Shown in pieces: positions 46,475 through 54,936 of a DNA stretch of 64,000 nt. The stretch's first letter is position 1; the number at the start of each line of letters is the position of its first letter. The notes beneath the pieces were generated by a model. It worked only from the letters and a program-made list of their open reading frames with translations. It had not been told where the DNA came from and made no database searches. A program made the position numbers and the translations under genes. The stretch is from Planctomycetota bacterium (GTDB lineage Bacteria > Planctomycetota > UBA8742 > UBA2392): assembly GCA_015075515.1 (NCBI GenBank), contig JABTUE010000001.1, positions 62,001-126,000 of the forward strand, read 5' to 3'.

Positions 46475-46555
46475 GGCGTAAACGAAGCGTGGCGTCCCCA
46501 TACGCTGCGGACGCCACGGCAGTTGACAGGTGGTACACCCGGCAGGATTCGAACC
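46475..46555. repeat. 81-bp direct repeat, copy 1 (contains truncated 3' end of tRNA-Arg)
   Basis: Identical over 81 bases to 46629-46709. It carries an inverted repeat (GTGGCGTCC at 46489 with GGACGCCAC at 46509). At 46531-46555 it also holds the complement of the last 25 bases of the adjacent tRNA, including CCA, the acceptor 3' strand and the T loop. After that the tRNA sequence is lost and a 12-bp hairpin begins. Confidence 0.9.
46531..46555 (-). pseudogene. Truncated tRNA-Arg 3' fragment
   Basis: These 25 bases equal the 3' end of the intact tRNA at 46685-46761 (CCA, discriminator, ACACCCG, T arm up to the loop). The D arm and anticodon arm are missing, so it cannot be a functional tRNA. 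Its origin is duplication or insertion at the tRNA 3' end. Confidence 0.75.
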
Positions 46556-46631
46556 CCGCGACAGTCCTGTGGACTGTCGCGGAAGCGAAGTAGCCCGCAC
46601 CAAGCCCGCCCAAAGGCGGGCGACTGCGGGC
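46556..46631. repeat. Three stacked hairpins between the two direct-repeat copies
   Basis: CCGCGACAGTCC (46556-46567) and GGACTGTCGCGG (46571-46582) form a perfect 12-bp stem around TGT. GCCCGCC (46604-46610) and GGCGGGC (46615-46621) form a stem around CAAA. This is nested within GCCCGCA (46593-46599) and TGCGGGC (46625-46631). No T tract is visible on either side. Confidence 0.8.
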
Positions 46632-46709
46632 GTAAACGAAGCGTGGCGTCCCCATACGCTGCGGACGCCACGGCAGTTGACAGGTGGTACACCCGGCAGG
46701 ATTCGAACC
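46629..46709. repeat. 81-bp direct repeat, copy 2 (overlaps the intact tRNA-Arg 3' end)
   Basis: Second copy, offset 154 bases from the first. The right part is the 3' end of the functional tRNA gene. The left part has the GTGGCGTCC/GGACGCCAC stem (46643-46651 and 46663-46671), which lies just downstream of the tRNA in its own direction of transcription and could aid its termination. Confidence 0.9.
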
Positions 46710-46761
46710 TGCGACCTACGGCTCCGGAAACCGTCGCTCTATCCAGCTGAGCTACGGGTGC
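46685..46761 (-). tRNA. tRNA-Arg (anticodon CCG)
   Basis: Read on the minus strand, a cloverleaf is clear. The acceptor is GCACCCG with CGGGTGT (one G-U closing pair). The D arm is GCTC...GAGC. The anticodon stem ACGGT/GCCGT holds the 7-base loop TTCCGGA with anticodon CCG. The T stem GCAGG/CCTGC has the loop TTCGAAT. Discriminator A and an encoded CCA end the gene. It decodes CGG. Confidence 0.95.
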
Positions 46762-46816
46762 ATGGCCTTCAACGTTAGCGGCCCGGGGCCAAGTTGCAAC
46801 GCCACGGCGCCGGCGG

Positions 46817-47044
46817 CTACTTTTCGGTGATCGTGACGCCGATGTCACCCAGGTACTTCAGCGCCCGTTCCAGCGATTCGTGATCGCCCTCAAGGCTGAG
46901 TTCCAGATAGCCGTGGTCGTCGCTGACGTTGGCCTTGCTGATGTTGAACAGCAGGCCGAACTTGACGCTGAGGTTGTGCAGGATCGGTTCGCGGATCAGT
47001 TTCTGCGGAAAGCTGAGTGTGAACCTGCGCAGGGTGGTTGACAT
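46817..47044 (-). CDS. Stand-alone NIL-domain protein
   Basis: A 75-residue protein that is essentially one NIL domain (ferredoxin-like fold): [35 protein letters not shown] (read in parts), then [28 protein letters not shown]. The domain is usually fused to methionine-import ATPases (MetN) or ferredoxins, where it may bind methionine or act in regulation. Here it is alone. ATG 47044 has GGAG upstream. It lies 118 bases downstream of purA on the same strand. Confidence 0.85.
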   Translation of the reverse strand: MSTTLRRFTLSFPQKLIREPILHNLSVKFGLLFNISKANVSDDHGYLELSLEGDHESLERALKYLGDIGVTITEK

Positions 47045-47162
47045 GTTTGCTCCGGTGCGGCCCCAACAGGGACTGCGTGCGACACCATTCTAAACGCAAA
47101 TCGCCCGCGTTTGCAGTCAGGAAAACGGCCGGGGGCTTCACCCGGCAGCGCAAAAGCCGTGC

Positions 47163-48428
47163 CTAACCCCTTGGCGCGCCGCTTGTAAAGAACGCGGCCT
47201 CGCGTTCGGGGCCGACACTGATGATCCCGATTGGCACCCCCACGAACTCTTCCACAAACCTGAGGTACGCGCGCGCGGTTTTCGGCAGTTCACCCGCGGC
47301 GCGCACCTGGCTGATGTTGTCCTTCCAGCCCGGCAGGGTCTTGTAGACAGGCTTCAGTGCCGAAAAGCGCGCGATATCCGCGGGCAGGCCGGGTTCGTTC
47401 CAGCCCTCATACCCCACGCCGACCTTCAGGTCGCCAAAGCCCGAAAGCACGTCCAGCTTGGTAATCGCCAGACGCGTCACGCCGCTGATGCGGCAGATGT
47501 AGCGCAGCGCAAACAGGTCAATCCAGCCGCAGCGTCGCGGGCGGCCGGTGGTGGCGCCGAACTCGCCGCCTTTCTGGCGCAGTTCTTCGCCGGATTTGTC
47601 CAGCAGTTCGGTGGGAAAGGGCCCCTCGCCCACGCGGGTGCAATAGGCCTTGGTGACGCCGATAATGTCGTCCACCGTCAGGTACAGGCCGCAACCGGCA
47701 GGAATGCCGCCGGCCAGGGTGTGGCTGCTGGTCACAAAGGGGTACGTCCCCTGGATCACATCCAGCATTGCGCCCTGGGCGCCCTCGAACAGCACGCGGC
47801 GGCCTTCCTGAATGCCTTCGGCCAGGATCAGGGCGGTGTCGGCGACATAGGGGGCCAGTTTGCGGCCCTGTTCCAGCAGCGGCTTGAGCATGGAATCCAC
47901 CGTGGGCGCGCTGTCACCCATCTGGCAGGCGCGCACGGCAATGGCGCGCGAAAGGGCATCGCGCAGGGCCTTTGCGTCCAGCAGGTCCGCCACGCGAACG
48001 CCGATGCGGTCGTAGCGGTCAGCGTAGGTGGGGCCGATGCCGCGTTTTGTGGTGCCGACCTTGTCGGCGCCGGCTTCGCGCAAGCCGTCGAGACTCAGGT
48101 GCATGGGGGTGGTAACGGCGGCGCGGTCGGAAATCTGCAACCGGCCTTTCAGCGGATAGCCGCGTGCTTCGACCTCGGCGATTTCGTCCAGCAGTCTGGC
48201 CGGGTCAATCACCATGCCCTGGGCCATCAGGTTGACACAGCCCTTGTGCAGAACGCCGGTGGGCAGGTGGTGCAGAACAATCTTCTTGCCTTCGGGATAC
48301 ACGGTGTGGCCGGCGTTGCCGCCGCCCTGAAAGCGCACGCACAGGTCCATGTCGGCGCACAGGCTGTCTACAAGCTTGCCCTTGCCTTCGTCGCCCCATT
48401 GCAGGCCAAGGATTGCGGTTGTCGGCAT
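47163..48428 (-). CDS. purA: Adenylosuccinate synthetase
   Basis: A 421-residue enzyme joining IMP and aspartate with GTP hydrolysis to give adenylosuccinate, the committed step to AMP. Motifs are the P-loop-like LQWGDEGKGKLVD, GGGNAGHTV, GTTKRGIGPTYADR, LFEGAQGAMLD and the ATTGRPRRCGW region. The start has AAGGAG 6 bases upstream. It may form a purine-metabolism group with the downstream-oriented nucleoside phosphorylase gene at 48596, from which it is separated by a hairpin-rich gap. Confidence 0.97.
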   Translation of the reverse strand: MPTTAILGLQWGDEGKGKLVDSLCADMDLCVRFQGGGNAGHTVYPEGKKIVLHHLPTGVLHKGCVNLMAQGMVIDPARLLDEIAEVEARGYPLKGRLQISDRAAVTTPMHLSLDGLREAGADKVGTTKRGIGPTYADRYDRIGVRVADLLDAKALRDALSRAIAVRACQMGDSAPTVDSMLKPLLEQGRKLAPYVADTALILAEGIQEGRRVLFEGAQGAMLDVIQGTYPFVTSSHTLAGGIPAGCGLYLTVDDIIGVTKAYCTRVGEGPFPTELLDKSGEELRQKGGEFGATTGRPRRCGWIDLFALRYICRISGVTRLAITKLDVLSGFGDLKVGVGYEGWNEPGLPADIARFSALKPVYKTLPGWKDNISQVRAAGELPKTARAYLRFVEEFVGVPIGIISVGPEREAAFFTSGAPRG

Positions 48429-48450
48429 GGGTGTCTCCTTGCAGGCCTGC

Positions 48451-48599
48451 TGACGAAATCGCCTGAGGCGACTTCGTCAACGGAAAGCGACAGCCCGGTT
48501 CGCGGCATGAAGCCGCTCGCCGGGCGGGGCGTTGAGAAGCACTTTCGCAACGCCCCGCCTGAGCCTTGTAGCCGGGCCGCTTGCGGGCGCAAGGGCTAC
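48451..48599. repeat. Three inverted repeats between purA and the nucleoside phosphorylase gene
   Basis: The gap contains a near-perfect 13-bp stem with a TGA loop (48451-48479, one G-U type mismatch), an 11-bp stem GGCGGGGCGTT/AACGCCCCGCC (48523-48533 and 48549-48559), and TGTAGCC/GGCTACA (about 48568-48599). The last arm overlaps the phosphorylase stop codon. No T tract is evident, so they may act as mRNA-stabilising or REP-like elements rather than classical terminators. Confidence 0.65.
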
Positions 48600-49426
48600 A
48601 GTGACGCGACCAGCGCCTTGACCAGCCTGGTCAACCTGGGTTCGGCCTTGTTTGCCGTGGCGATGATCTTTTCGATGTTGGCTTCCTCGAGTTCGTCGGG
48701 GATGCACATGTCGGTGACAATGCTGAAGGCCGCGACTTTCATGCCCAGGTGACGCGCGGCGATAACCTCGGGCACGGTGCTCATGCCCACCACGTCGGCG
48801 CCCAGGTTGCGCAGCATGCGGTATTCGGCACGGGTCTCCAGGTTCGGGCCGGTGACCATCACGTACACGCCCCGGCGCAGTTGCAGCTTCTGTTTTCTGG
48901 CCGCGGTCACGGCTTTTTTGATCAGCGCCGGATCGTAGGGCGCGCTCATGTCCGGAAAACGCGGGCCCAATGCGTCGTCGTTGGGGCCCAGCAGCGGGCT
49001 TACCCCGGCCAGACCGGGCAGATTGATGTGGTCGTCCAGCACCATGATGTCACCCAGCTTCCACTTCGGGTTCAGGCCGCCGGCGGCGTTGCTGAGAATC
49101 ACGGTGTCGCAGCCCAGGGCCTTGAGCAGCCGCACCGGAAACACGATGTCTTCCAGTGAGTGGCCCTCATAGAAGTGCAGTCGGCCCTCAAGCACAAACA
49201 CCGGCGTCTTGCCCAGCCTGCCGGCCACCAGTTCGCCGCTGTGGCTCTGCACGCTGGTTTTGCCCATGTGCGGAATCTGCGAATAGGCAATGCGCGTTTC
49301 GGCCTCCACTTCTTTGCCCAGCGCGCCCAGTCCGGTGCCCAGCACGATGCCGACGCGGGCCTGCAACCGGGTGTGAACGCGCACGGCGCTTGCGGCCTCG
49401 TGCATTTTTGCAGCGGTTTCGGACAT
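48596..49426 (-). CDS. Purine nucleoside phosphorylase
   Basis: A 276-residue member of the trimeric PNP family, which cleaves purine nucleosides with phosphate to base and ribose-1-phosphate. Conserved blocks are IVLGTGLGALG, the signature HSGELVAGRL, LEGRLHFYEGH, LSNAAGGLNPKWKLGDIMVLDDHINL (read in parts) and VYVMVTGPNLETRAEYRML. ATG 49426 has GGAGAAA upstream; the frame is open 85 codons more but that part lacks coding character. The order (PNP, then purA downstream) suggests purine salvage or interconversion. Confidence 0.95.
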   Translation of the reverse strand: MSETAAKMHEAASAVRVHTRLQARVGIVLGTGLGALGKEVEAETRIAYSQIPHMGKTSVQSHSGELVAGRLGKTPVFVLEGRLHFYEGHSLEDIVFPVRLLKALGCDTVILSNAAGGLNPKWKLGDIMVLDDHINLPGLAGVSPLLGPNDDALGPRFPDMSAPYDPALIKKAVTAARKQKLQLRRGVYVMVTGPNLETRAEYRMLRNLGADVVGMSTVPEVIAARHLGMKVAAFSIVTDMCIPDELEEANIEKIIATANKAEPRLTRLVKALVASL

Positions 49427-49443
49427 GGTTTTCTCCAGACACA

Positions 49444-49746
49444 TTAGAGACCGAGGCGGCGTTTTAGCTCGGGCACGTCGCCGGCGAAACCGGCCACCGC
49501 CACGCGCTTGTCCCTTGAGGCGTGGCCGGACAGGATTGTCACGTCGCGTTCGGCAATGCCCAGGGCGCGGGACAGCAGAGAAATCACGCCCTGGTTGGCC
49601 CTGCCCTGTTCGGGCGGCTCGGTAACGGCAACCTTCAGTGCCCCGCCGTGGATGCCGGCAATGCGAGCCTTGCGGGCGCAAGGGCTGACGCGCAGGCGCA
49701 GCAGAAAGCGGCCGTCGCGGGCCTGCACGTCCAGGCTGTCGCTCAT
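49444..49746 (-). CDS. DUF167/YggU-family protein
   Basis: A 100-residue protein with the fold and motifs of DUF167: RFLLRLRVSPCARKARIAGIHGGALKVAVTEPPEQGRANQ (read in parts), then LLSRALGIAERDVTILSGHASRDKRVAVAG. The conserved GxAN segment is intact. The start overlaps the upstream stop by ATGA (49743-49746), so it is translationally coupled to the secreted protein gene. The function is unknown in all organisms. Confidence 0.88.
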   Translation of the reverse strand: MSDSLDVQARDGRFLLRLRVSPCARKARIAGIHGGALKVAVTEPPEQGRANQGVISLLSRALGIAERDVTILSGHASRDKRVAVAGFAGDVPELKRRLGL

Positions 49747-50756
49747 TCGTTGCGCAGACGCTTGATCGTGTCCAGCATGCCGTCGGCGTTTTTGCGGGCT
49801 TCGGCCAGCAGGGCGCGGCCGGCCAGGTTGTGGTACTCCTGCGGCTGCAGATAGGGCGAAAATTCGTCGCACTGAAAGGCGCCCAGGTGCGTGGTCGCCA
49901 GAATCACGTCGGCAAACCCGCCCTTGACGTACAGCGCCTCGGGCCAGAATTCGCGCACCACCATCGCGGCGGCGCGGCGCTTGAGGTAATGCGGCGTCTG
50001 TTCCTCGTTGCTGCGGTTGTCGCGCGGGCCGGTGGCGTTGATCAGGGCAATCCAGCTGTTCATGTTGTCGGGCTTTTCCAGCACGTTCTTTTCGGCCGTC
50101 CACAGCGCGCGCCAGAAGCCCTTGCCGGCGATCTTCCAGCCGTCCATTTCGCGGATGGTCAGCGGCCCGCCAACTTCGTCCACGCGCTTGCGGTCAATCG
50201 CGGTCTGCAGTTCCTTGCGCAGCTTGTCGGCTTCCTTGCCCGCCTTTTCCCAGGCCGCGTTGAGTTCGGCGTCGTCGCGGAAGTTGCGGTACTCCTGCAT
50301 GTACACGGCAATCATGCGCAGCAGATAGGCTTTGCCTGACTTGATTTCGGCGGCCTGGTTGCGCAGTTCCTGGGTCTTGATTTCGCCTTCTTTCTTGACG
50401 GTGTAACCCACGCCGTCAAAGGTTTTGATCGCGTCGTCGTAGAAGCCCAGGCGCAGTTGCGCCCGGCCTTCCAGATACTTGCGGGCGCTTTCGTGGGCGG
50501 TGTCGGTCCAGCGCGTGGTGGCCTTGAGCTGGTCGCGCTTGCCGGCCTGCATGGCGGCCAGCAGTTCCTGGTAACGCTTGAGCACGGCCTCGCCGTCCAC
50601 GGTGTCGCGCGGGGTGTCGGGCGCGGGTTCGGCTTCTTTTTCCGCCGGCGCGCCGGCGATGCGCTTGTGGACCGTGTCTTTTTCAAGGCGCGGGAAAACC
50701 TGGGCACCCAGGGGCAGGGCAACCAGGGCGACAACCAGCGGGGCGATCAGGCGCAT
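49743..50756 (-). CDS. Secreted protein of unknown function
   Basis: A 337-residue exported protein (MRLIAPLVVALVALPLGAQVF signal) whose mature part is helical and charged. Residues 55-130 contain TPR-like spacing (LKRYQELLAAMQAGKRD, YLEGRAQLRLGFYDDAIKTFDGVG). The second half has an unrecognised domain with WKIAGKGFWRALWTAEKNV and EFWPEALYVKGGFADVILATTH. No catalytic motif is visible. It is 66 bases downstream of the sigma54 activator stop on the same strand. Confidence 0.65.
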   Translation of the reverse strand: MRLIAPLVVALVALPLGAQVFPRLEKDTVHKRIAGAPAEKEAEPAPDTPRDTVDGEAVLKRYQELLAAMQAGKRDQLKATTRWTDTAHESARKYLEGRAQLRLGFYDDAIKTFDGVGYTVKKEGEIKTQELRNQAAEIKSGKAYLLRMIAVYMQEYRNFRDDAELNAAWEKAGKEADKLRKELQTAIDRKRVDEVGGPLTIREMDGWKIAGKGFWRALWTAEKNVLEKPDNMNSWIALINATGPRDNRSNEEQTPHYLKRRAAAMVVREFWPEALYVKGGFADVILATTHLGAFQCDEFSPYLQPQEYHNLAGRALLAEARKNADGMLDTIKRLRNE

Positions 50757-50825
50757 GGGACACCTCGGGCGTGCGGATTCGTGCCAGGTATGAAATGCCG
50801 CCGCCGGGCCGGCGGTGCGGCAAAA

Positions 50826-52739
50826 TCAGTCCGGGTTGATGCCGTAACGCTCCATTTTCTTGCGCAGGCCCAGGCGCGAAAGCCCCAGCAATTCGGCGGC
50901 GCGGCTCTTGTTGCCCTTGGTGCGTTCGATGGCCTCGAGAATCTTGCGTTTTTCGATGCCCTCGACCACATCCTTGAGGTTGCCGCTTTCGCCGGCCAGG
51001 GATTCCTCCTCGGCGACCTGGCGCAACTGCGGCGAAAGCTGGGCGGCCTCGACCTTCTTGCCGTCGCTGAGCGCCACCATGCGCTTGACCTCGTTTTCCA
51101 GTTCGCGCACGTTGCCCGGCCAGTGGTAGTTGATCATCGCGCGCAGCACGCCGCGGTCCATTTTGAGGTTCGGCACGTTCTGGTCGCGACAGGCCTGCTT
51201 GAAAAAGTGATCCACCAGAATCGGGATGTCTTCCTTGCGTTCGCGCAGGGCGGGCAGACGGATGGTGACGACGTTGATGCGGAAAAACAGGTCCTGGCGG
51301 AAGGCGCCCTTGCGCACCTGATCGGCCAGGTCCTTGTTGGTGGCGCAGACCAGGCGGAAGTCCACCTTGCGGGTCTGCTTGCCGCCGATCGGGCGGATTT
51401 CGCCTTCTTCAATTACGCGCAGCAGTTTGGCCTGCATGGCCGGGCTGATTTCGCCGATTTCGTCCAGAAAGATCGTGCCGCCGTCGGCCATGGCAAACAG
51501 GCCCTGCTTGTCGCGGTCGGCGCCGGTAAACGCGCCCTTCATGTAGCCGAAGAGCTCGCTTTCAAACAGCGTGTCGGGCAGAGCGGCGCAGTTTTCGGCG
51601 ACAAAGCGGCCCTTGCTGGCGCGGCTGGAGTTGAAGTGCAGCGCGCGGGCGATCAGTTCCTTGCCGGTGCCCGGCTCGCCCAGAATCAGCACCGGCACCG
51701 GCAGGTCGGTCACCTTGTCCAGCATGCGGAACACTTCCTGCATGCCGGTGCCGGCGCCGATGATATTGCTGTAGTCGTGCTGCCAGGTCGGACCCTGGTG
51801 TGCCTCGGCCTCCAGGCGCAGGGCCGTAAGTTCGGCGGTCTGGAGGTCCAGCTTGGCCTCCAGTTCCTTGCGCAGGCCGTCCATTTCGGTTTCAAAGCTC
51901 TGCAGCTTGGCACGCAGTTCTTCTTCGGTGCGGCGGCTGGCGGCCGCGCCGGCCAGAACGGCGGCGACGTTGGCGGCGTTTTCAAGCAGCTGCACCTGGG
52001 TTTCGCTGAACTCCACGTCGCGCGACTCGCGTTCGACGTACAGCACGCCCGCCAGGCGTTCGCCGCACTTCAGCGGCACGTACACGCACGCCGGCGCGTC
52101 GCCTGAACGCAGCTTGACCTGGGTGCGCGAGCGCGGACCCAGCAGCTTGTTGGCCGTGGCGGTGAACCCCGCCGGCAGTTCGTTGGCCGGCGTGCCGCTG
52201 ATGAAGTTGAAAAACGCCTGGGGCTTGGCCGCCCCCTCCTCGTTGGCCAGCGCGATGCACACCCGCACCCCCGGCAGAAGCCGCCCCACAAACTGGGCCG
52301 TGGTGTCCAGGATTGCCTTGAACGTGTCCTCGGCCGCGGCCTTGGCAAAGCCGGCAAACGCCTCGTTCACGCCCACGGCCTCGCGCGGGGCCGAGGGCGC
52401 GGCAGTTTCCCGGATCGGTTCGATCGCATTCTTGGTTTCAAACGCGCTGGATTCCTCGGAAAACAGCGAAACCCGCGCGTTGCCGATCTGGAATGTCTCG
52501 CCGTACTGCAGCCGTGTTTCCAGGATCGGCTCGCCGCGCAGATAGGTTCCGTTGCGCGACTTCAGGTCGCGCAGCAGCCACGTGCGGTCGGGCTGCTGCA
52601 CCAGCACGCAGTGGTTGCGGCTGGCCTTTTCGTCCACCAGCATGATGTTGTTGTTCGGGGCACGCCCGATCGTCACCTCGCTGCCGGCGATGGTGTAGTG
52701 GCTGGTGTTGCCGCGCTCTTCGACCACCAGAAAGGGCAT
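50826..52739 (-). CDS. Sigma54-dependent transcriptional activator with FHA and GAF domains
   Basis: A 637-residue protein. An FHA domain spans 1-95 ([25 protein letters not shown], read in parts; SRNGTYL), which binds phosphothreonine and could link this activator to Ser/Thr kinases such as the one at 15326. A GAF domain is at ~120-280, then a coiled coil. The AAA+ sigma54 domain is ~325-560: Walker A GEPGTGKE near 351, GAFTGA near 400, Walker [13 protein letters not shown] Fis-type HTH closes the protein ([24 protein letters not shown], read in parts). ATG 52739 lies 6 bases after a -10-like TTTCAT with TTGACG 17 bases above, so the mRNA is probably leaderless. Confidence 0.95.
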   Translation of the reverse strand: MPFLVVEERGNTSHYTIAGSEVTIGRAPNNNIMLVDEKASRNHCVLVQQPDRTWLLRDLKSRNGTYLRGEPILETRLQYGETFQIGNARVSLFSEESSAFETKNAIEPIRETAAPSAPREAVGVNEAFAGFAKAAAEDTFKAILDTTAQFVGRLLPGVRVCIALANEEGAAKPQAFFNFISGTPANELPAGFTATANKLLGPRSRTQVKLRSGDAPACVYVPLKCGERLAGVLYVERESRDVEFSETQVQLLENAANVAAVLAGAAASRRTEEELRAKLQSFETEMDGLRKELEAKLDLQTAELTALRLEAEAHQGPTWQHDYSNIIGAGTGMQEVFRMLDKVTDLPVPVLILGEPGTGKELIARALHFNSSRASKGRFVAENCAALPDTLFESELFGYMKGAFTGADRDKQGLFAMADGGTIFLDEIGEISPAMQAKLLRVIEEGEIRPIGGKQTRKVDFRLVCATNKDLADQVRKGAFRQDLFFRINVVTIRLPALRERKEDIPILVDHFFKQACRDQNVPNLKMDRGVLRAMINYHWPGNVRELENEVKRMVALSDGKKVEAAQLSPQLRQVAEEESLAGESGNLKDVVEGIEKRKILEAIERTKGNKSRAAELLGLSRLGLRKKMERYGINPD

Positions 52740-52745
52740 ACGGGA

Positions 52746-52774
52746 ATGAAAGAGCACGCCCCGGCGCGCGTCAA
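52746..52774 (-). promoter_or_regulatory. Predicted promoter of the FHA-GAF-sigma54 activator gene
   Basis: On the minus strand TTGACG (52774-52769) and TTTCAT (52751-52746) are separated by 17 bases. The ATG at 52739 follows after 6 bases, giving a leaderless mRNA. The -10 is a weak match. The divergent GGDEF gene begins at 52975; the 235-base gap between them holds this promoter and the inverted repeat at 52937. Confidence 0.5.
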
Positions 52775-52936
52775 GGGGAAGTGGCAACTTTGTTACCAGT
52801 TAGTTTTTCACCCCGTGGGACCCGGCACACTCTCCAGTCGCCCAAGGCGCCGCGCACGGTGTTCTAAATCGCGTTCGGGTCATGCTTTCCGAAAACTGCC
52901 TTCAGCGCACCGCGTGATCCGGCCGATAGCACCCTG

Positions 52937-52956
52937 TGGCGACAGTCGTGTCGCCA
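52937..52956. repeat. 8-bp inverted repeat upstream of the GGDEF gene
   Basis: TGGCGACA (52937-52944) and TGTCGCCA (52949-52956) flank GTCG. It lies 18 bases before ATG 52975, so it could be an operator or a 5' UTR hairpin. Confidence 0.5.
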
Positions 52957-52974
52957 TTTCCCGACGGGGCGCGC

Positions 52975-54936
52975 ATGTCTTCTTCAGATGGTTCCTGGCG
53001 CTCGAACTACCTGCTGGCCGTGTCGCTGCTGCTGCCCATCGGCACGATTGTGCTGGTGTCATATTACTTCGCGCGCATGAGCGCGTTTGAGTCCACCGCC
53101 GGCAACGCCTGGGCGTTTTCGATCATCGCCATATCCGGCGGGCTGTCGGCGCTGATGGCGGCGCTGCTGGCCCTGTTTGCCAGCGCGACCTATCGCGCGC
53201 GCGTGCGCTTTGAAAACGAGTACCGCAACCTGCAACGTTACCTGAACGAAGACGTGGCCCGCGAACGCACGCGCATGGTGCGTAACCTGGACGTGTTTTC
53301 GGCGGCCCAGCAGGTCAGCATGGCCATCAAGCAGGAAGTCAACAGCGAACGCATCCTTTCCGTGGTGCTGGAACAACTGGAGCACTTCGGCAAGGCCGAC
53401 TGCGTGTCCGTCTTCACGCTGGATGACACCGGACGCCCGGTACCCCGGGCCGAACGCCGCCGCGGCGCCGACCGCTTTCCGCCGGCGCTGGCGCTTGAAT
53501 CCATGGACGCGTCGCTGGTGTCCGAGGCCGCGCAGGCCGGCCGGGCACAACGCAGCCTGAACGCCGCCACGGGCGAGTTCGTGCTGGCGGTGTACTTCAG
53601 CACGCCCGAAGGCGTGCGTGGCGTGGTGCGGATTGCCCGCAACGTGGCCGACGAGCCCGAGTTCAACGAAGAAATGCCGGCCTTTGAACAGGCGGTGAAC
53701 CAGCTGGTGCGCATGGCCAGCCTGGGCCTGAAGACGGCCAACATCTGGGACCGCGCGATCAAGGACGAAAAGACCGGGCTGTACAACGCCAACCACTACG
53801 CGGACCAGATCCGCAAACAGGTGGCAGTGGCGCGGCGCACCGGCATGCCGCTGTCGCTGATCATGCTGGACATAGACAAGTTCAAGCACATCAACGACAC
53901 CTACGGCCACCTGGCGGGCGACCGCGTGCTGGCCCAGGTGGCGGCGATATTGATGCGTCACGCCCGCGACAGCGACACGCCGTTTCGGTACGGCGGCGAA
54001 GAACTGGTGATTCTGTGCAGCGGCAGCGCCGGCGAAGACGCGGCCCTGGCCGCCGAACGCCTGCGCCAGGTGATTGCCTGCACCGAGTTTCATGACGACC
54101 GCGGGCGGCTGCTGCCGATCAGCGCCAGTTTCGGCGTGGCCGAGTTCGACCCCGCGGCCATGGAAAGCGAAAAAGACCTCAAGGAATGGTGCGACAACGC
54201 CCTGTACCACGGCAAACAGAACGGCCGCAACGTCGTTGTCGCCTGCGAAGGCAGGGAAAAGTTCCGTGTTGTCGAGCGTTCCGGCGACCTGTCACGCGAG
54301 GTCAAGCGCCGCATGGGACTGGCCGGCGACAACTCGCCGCTGGACGGCGACGCTGACCCCGCCCCGCTGCGCGACCAGCGCGCCGCCAGCGCCCGCGCCC
54401 AGCTTGGCGAAAGCATTGACGCCCTGGCCAACGGGCTGGTCGAAATCGTAGGCACTGACAACGAACGCGCCCGGGTTGTGGACTGCGTGGTGCGCGAGGC
54501 CGCCGAGTTCTTGACCCGCAACCTGTCAGCGCGTCTGGCGGGCCAAAACCCCGCGACTGCCGCGCCCGCCGAGCCGGCAAGCACGCTGGAGCGTCTGCAC
54601 AGCAACGCCTCGGGGCGTGTCGTGCCCGCCAAACCGCGCCGCCGCCGCAAGACCGCACCGGCGGCCCAGCCCCAGGCTGCCCCGGCCGCCGCGCCGCAGG
54701 ACCCGCCGCAGCCACCGGCCACCGCGCCCGAGGCCAAACCCAAACGCAAACGTGCCCCGCGCAAGCCAAAAGCCGCCCCGGTGGTGATTCCGCCACCGCT
54801 GACCGAAGAAGAAAAACTGGCCGCCGAAAGCGACCGCCTGGACTACCTCACACCCGAGGAAGGCCGGCAGTTGACCGAAGGCAAGGCCCCCAGCAAACGA
54901 CTGCGGCGGGCCACGCCGGCCAACCCGGCGGCCTGA
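52975..54936 (+). CDS. Membrane GAF-GGDEF diguanylate cyclase with a basic C-terminal tail
   Basis: A 653-residue protein. Two TM helices (~11-33 and ~44-68) bracket a short loop. A GAF-like domain covers ~105-265. The GGDEF domain (~275-435) shows DEKTGLYNANHYADQI, LDIDKFKHINDTYGHLAGD and the active-site loop RYGGEEL near 339 (GGEEL in place of GGDEF/GGEEF). No RxxD inhibitory site is obvious. A further ~210-residue tail includes a helical segment and a Lys/Arg/Pro/Ala-rich stretch with KPRRRRKTAP and KPKRKRAPRKPKAAP, like histone H1 or AT-hook tails. It probably makes cyclic-di-GMP. Start ATG 52975 has a GGGG tract upstream; the GTG at 52936 is an alternative. Confidence 0.9.
   Translation: MSSSDGSWRSNYLLAVSLLLPIGTIVLVSYYFARMSAFESTAGNAWAFSIIAISGGLSALMAALLALFASATYRARVRFENEYRNLQRYLNEDVARERTRMVRNLDVFSAAQQVSMAIKQEVNSERILSVVLEQLEHFGKADCVSVFTLDDTGRPVPRAERRRGADRFPPALALESMDASLVSEAAQAGRAQRSLNAATGEFVLAVYFSTPEGVRGVVRIARNVADEPEFNEEMPAFEQAVNQLVRMASLGLKTANIWDRAIKDEKTGLYNANHYADQIRKQVAVARRTGMPLSLIMLDIDKFKHINDTYGHLAGDRVLAQVAAILMRHARDSDTPFRYGGEELVILCSGSAGEDAALAAERLRQVIACTEFHDDRGRLLPISASFGVAEFDPAAMESEKDLKEWCDNALYHGKQNGRNVVVACEGREKFRVVERSGDLSREVKRRMGLAGDNSPLDGDADPAPLRDQRAASARAQLGESIDALANGLVEIVGTDNERARVVDCVVREAAEFLTRNLSARLAGQNPATAAPAEPASTLERLHSNASGRVVPAKPRRRRKTAPAAQPQAAPAAAPQDPPQPPATAPEAKPKRKRAPRKPKAAPVVIPPPLTEEEKLAAESDRLDYLTPEEGRQLTEGKAPSKRLRRATPANPAA

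Noticed and set aside
46523..46778. Two short plus-strand frames containing [18 protein letters not shown] peptides
   Set aside because: They are antisense to the tRNA-Arg and its repeat. Peptides of this form are a known annotation artefact of tRNA complements.
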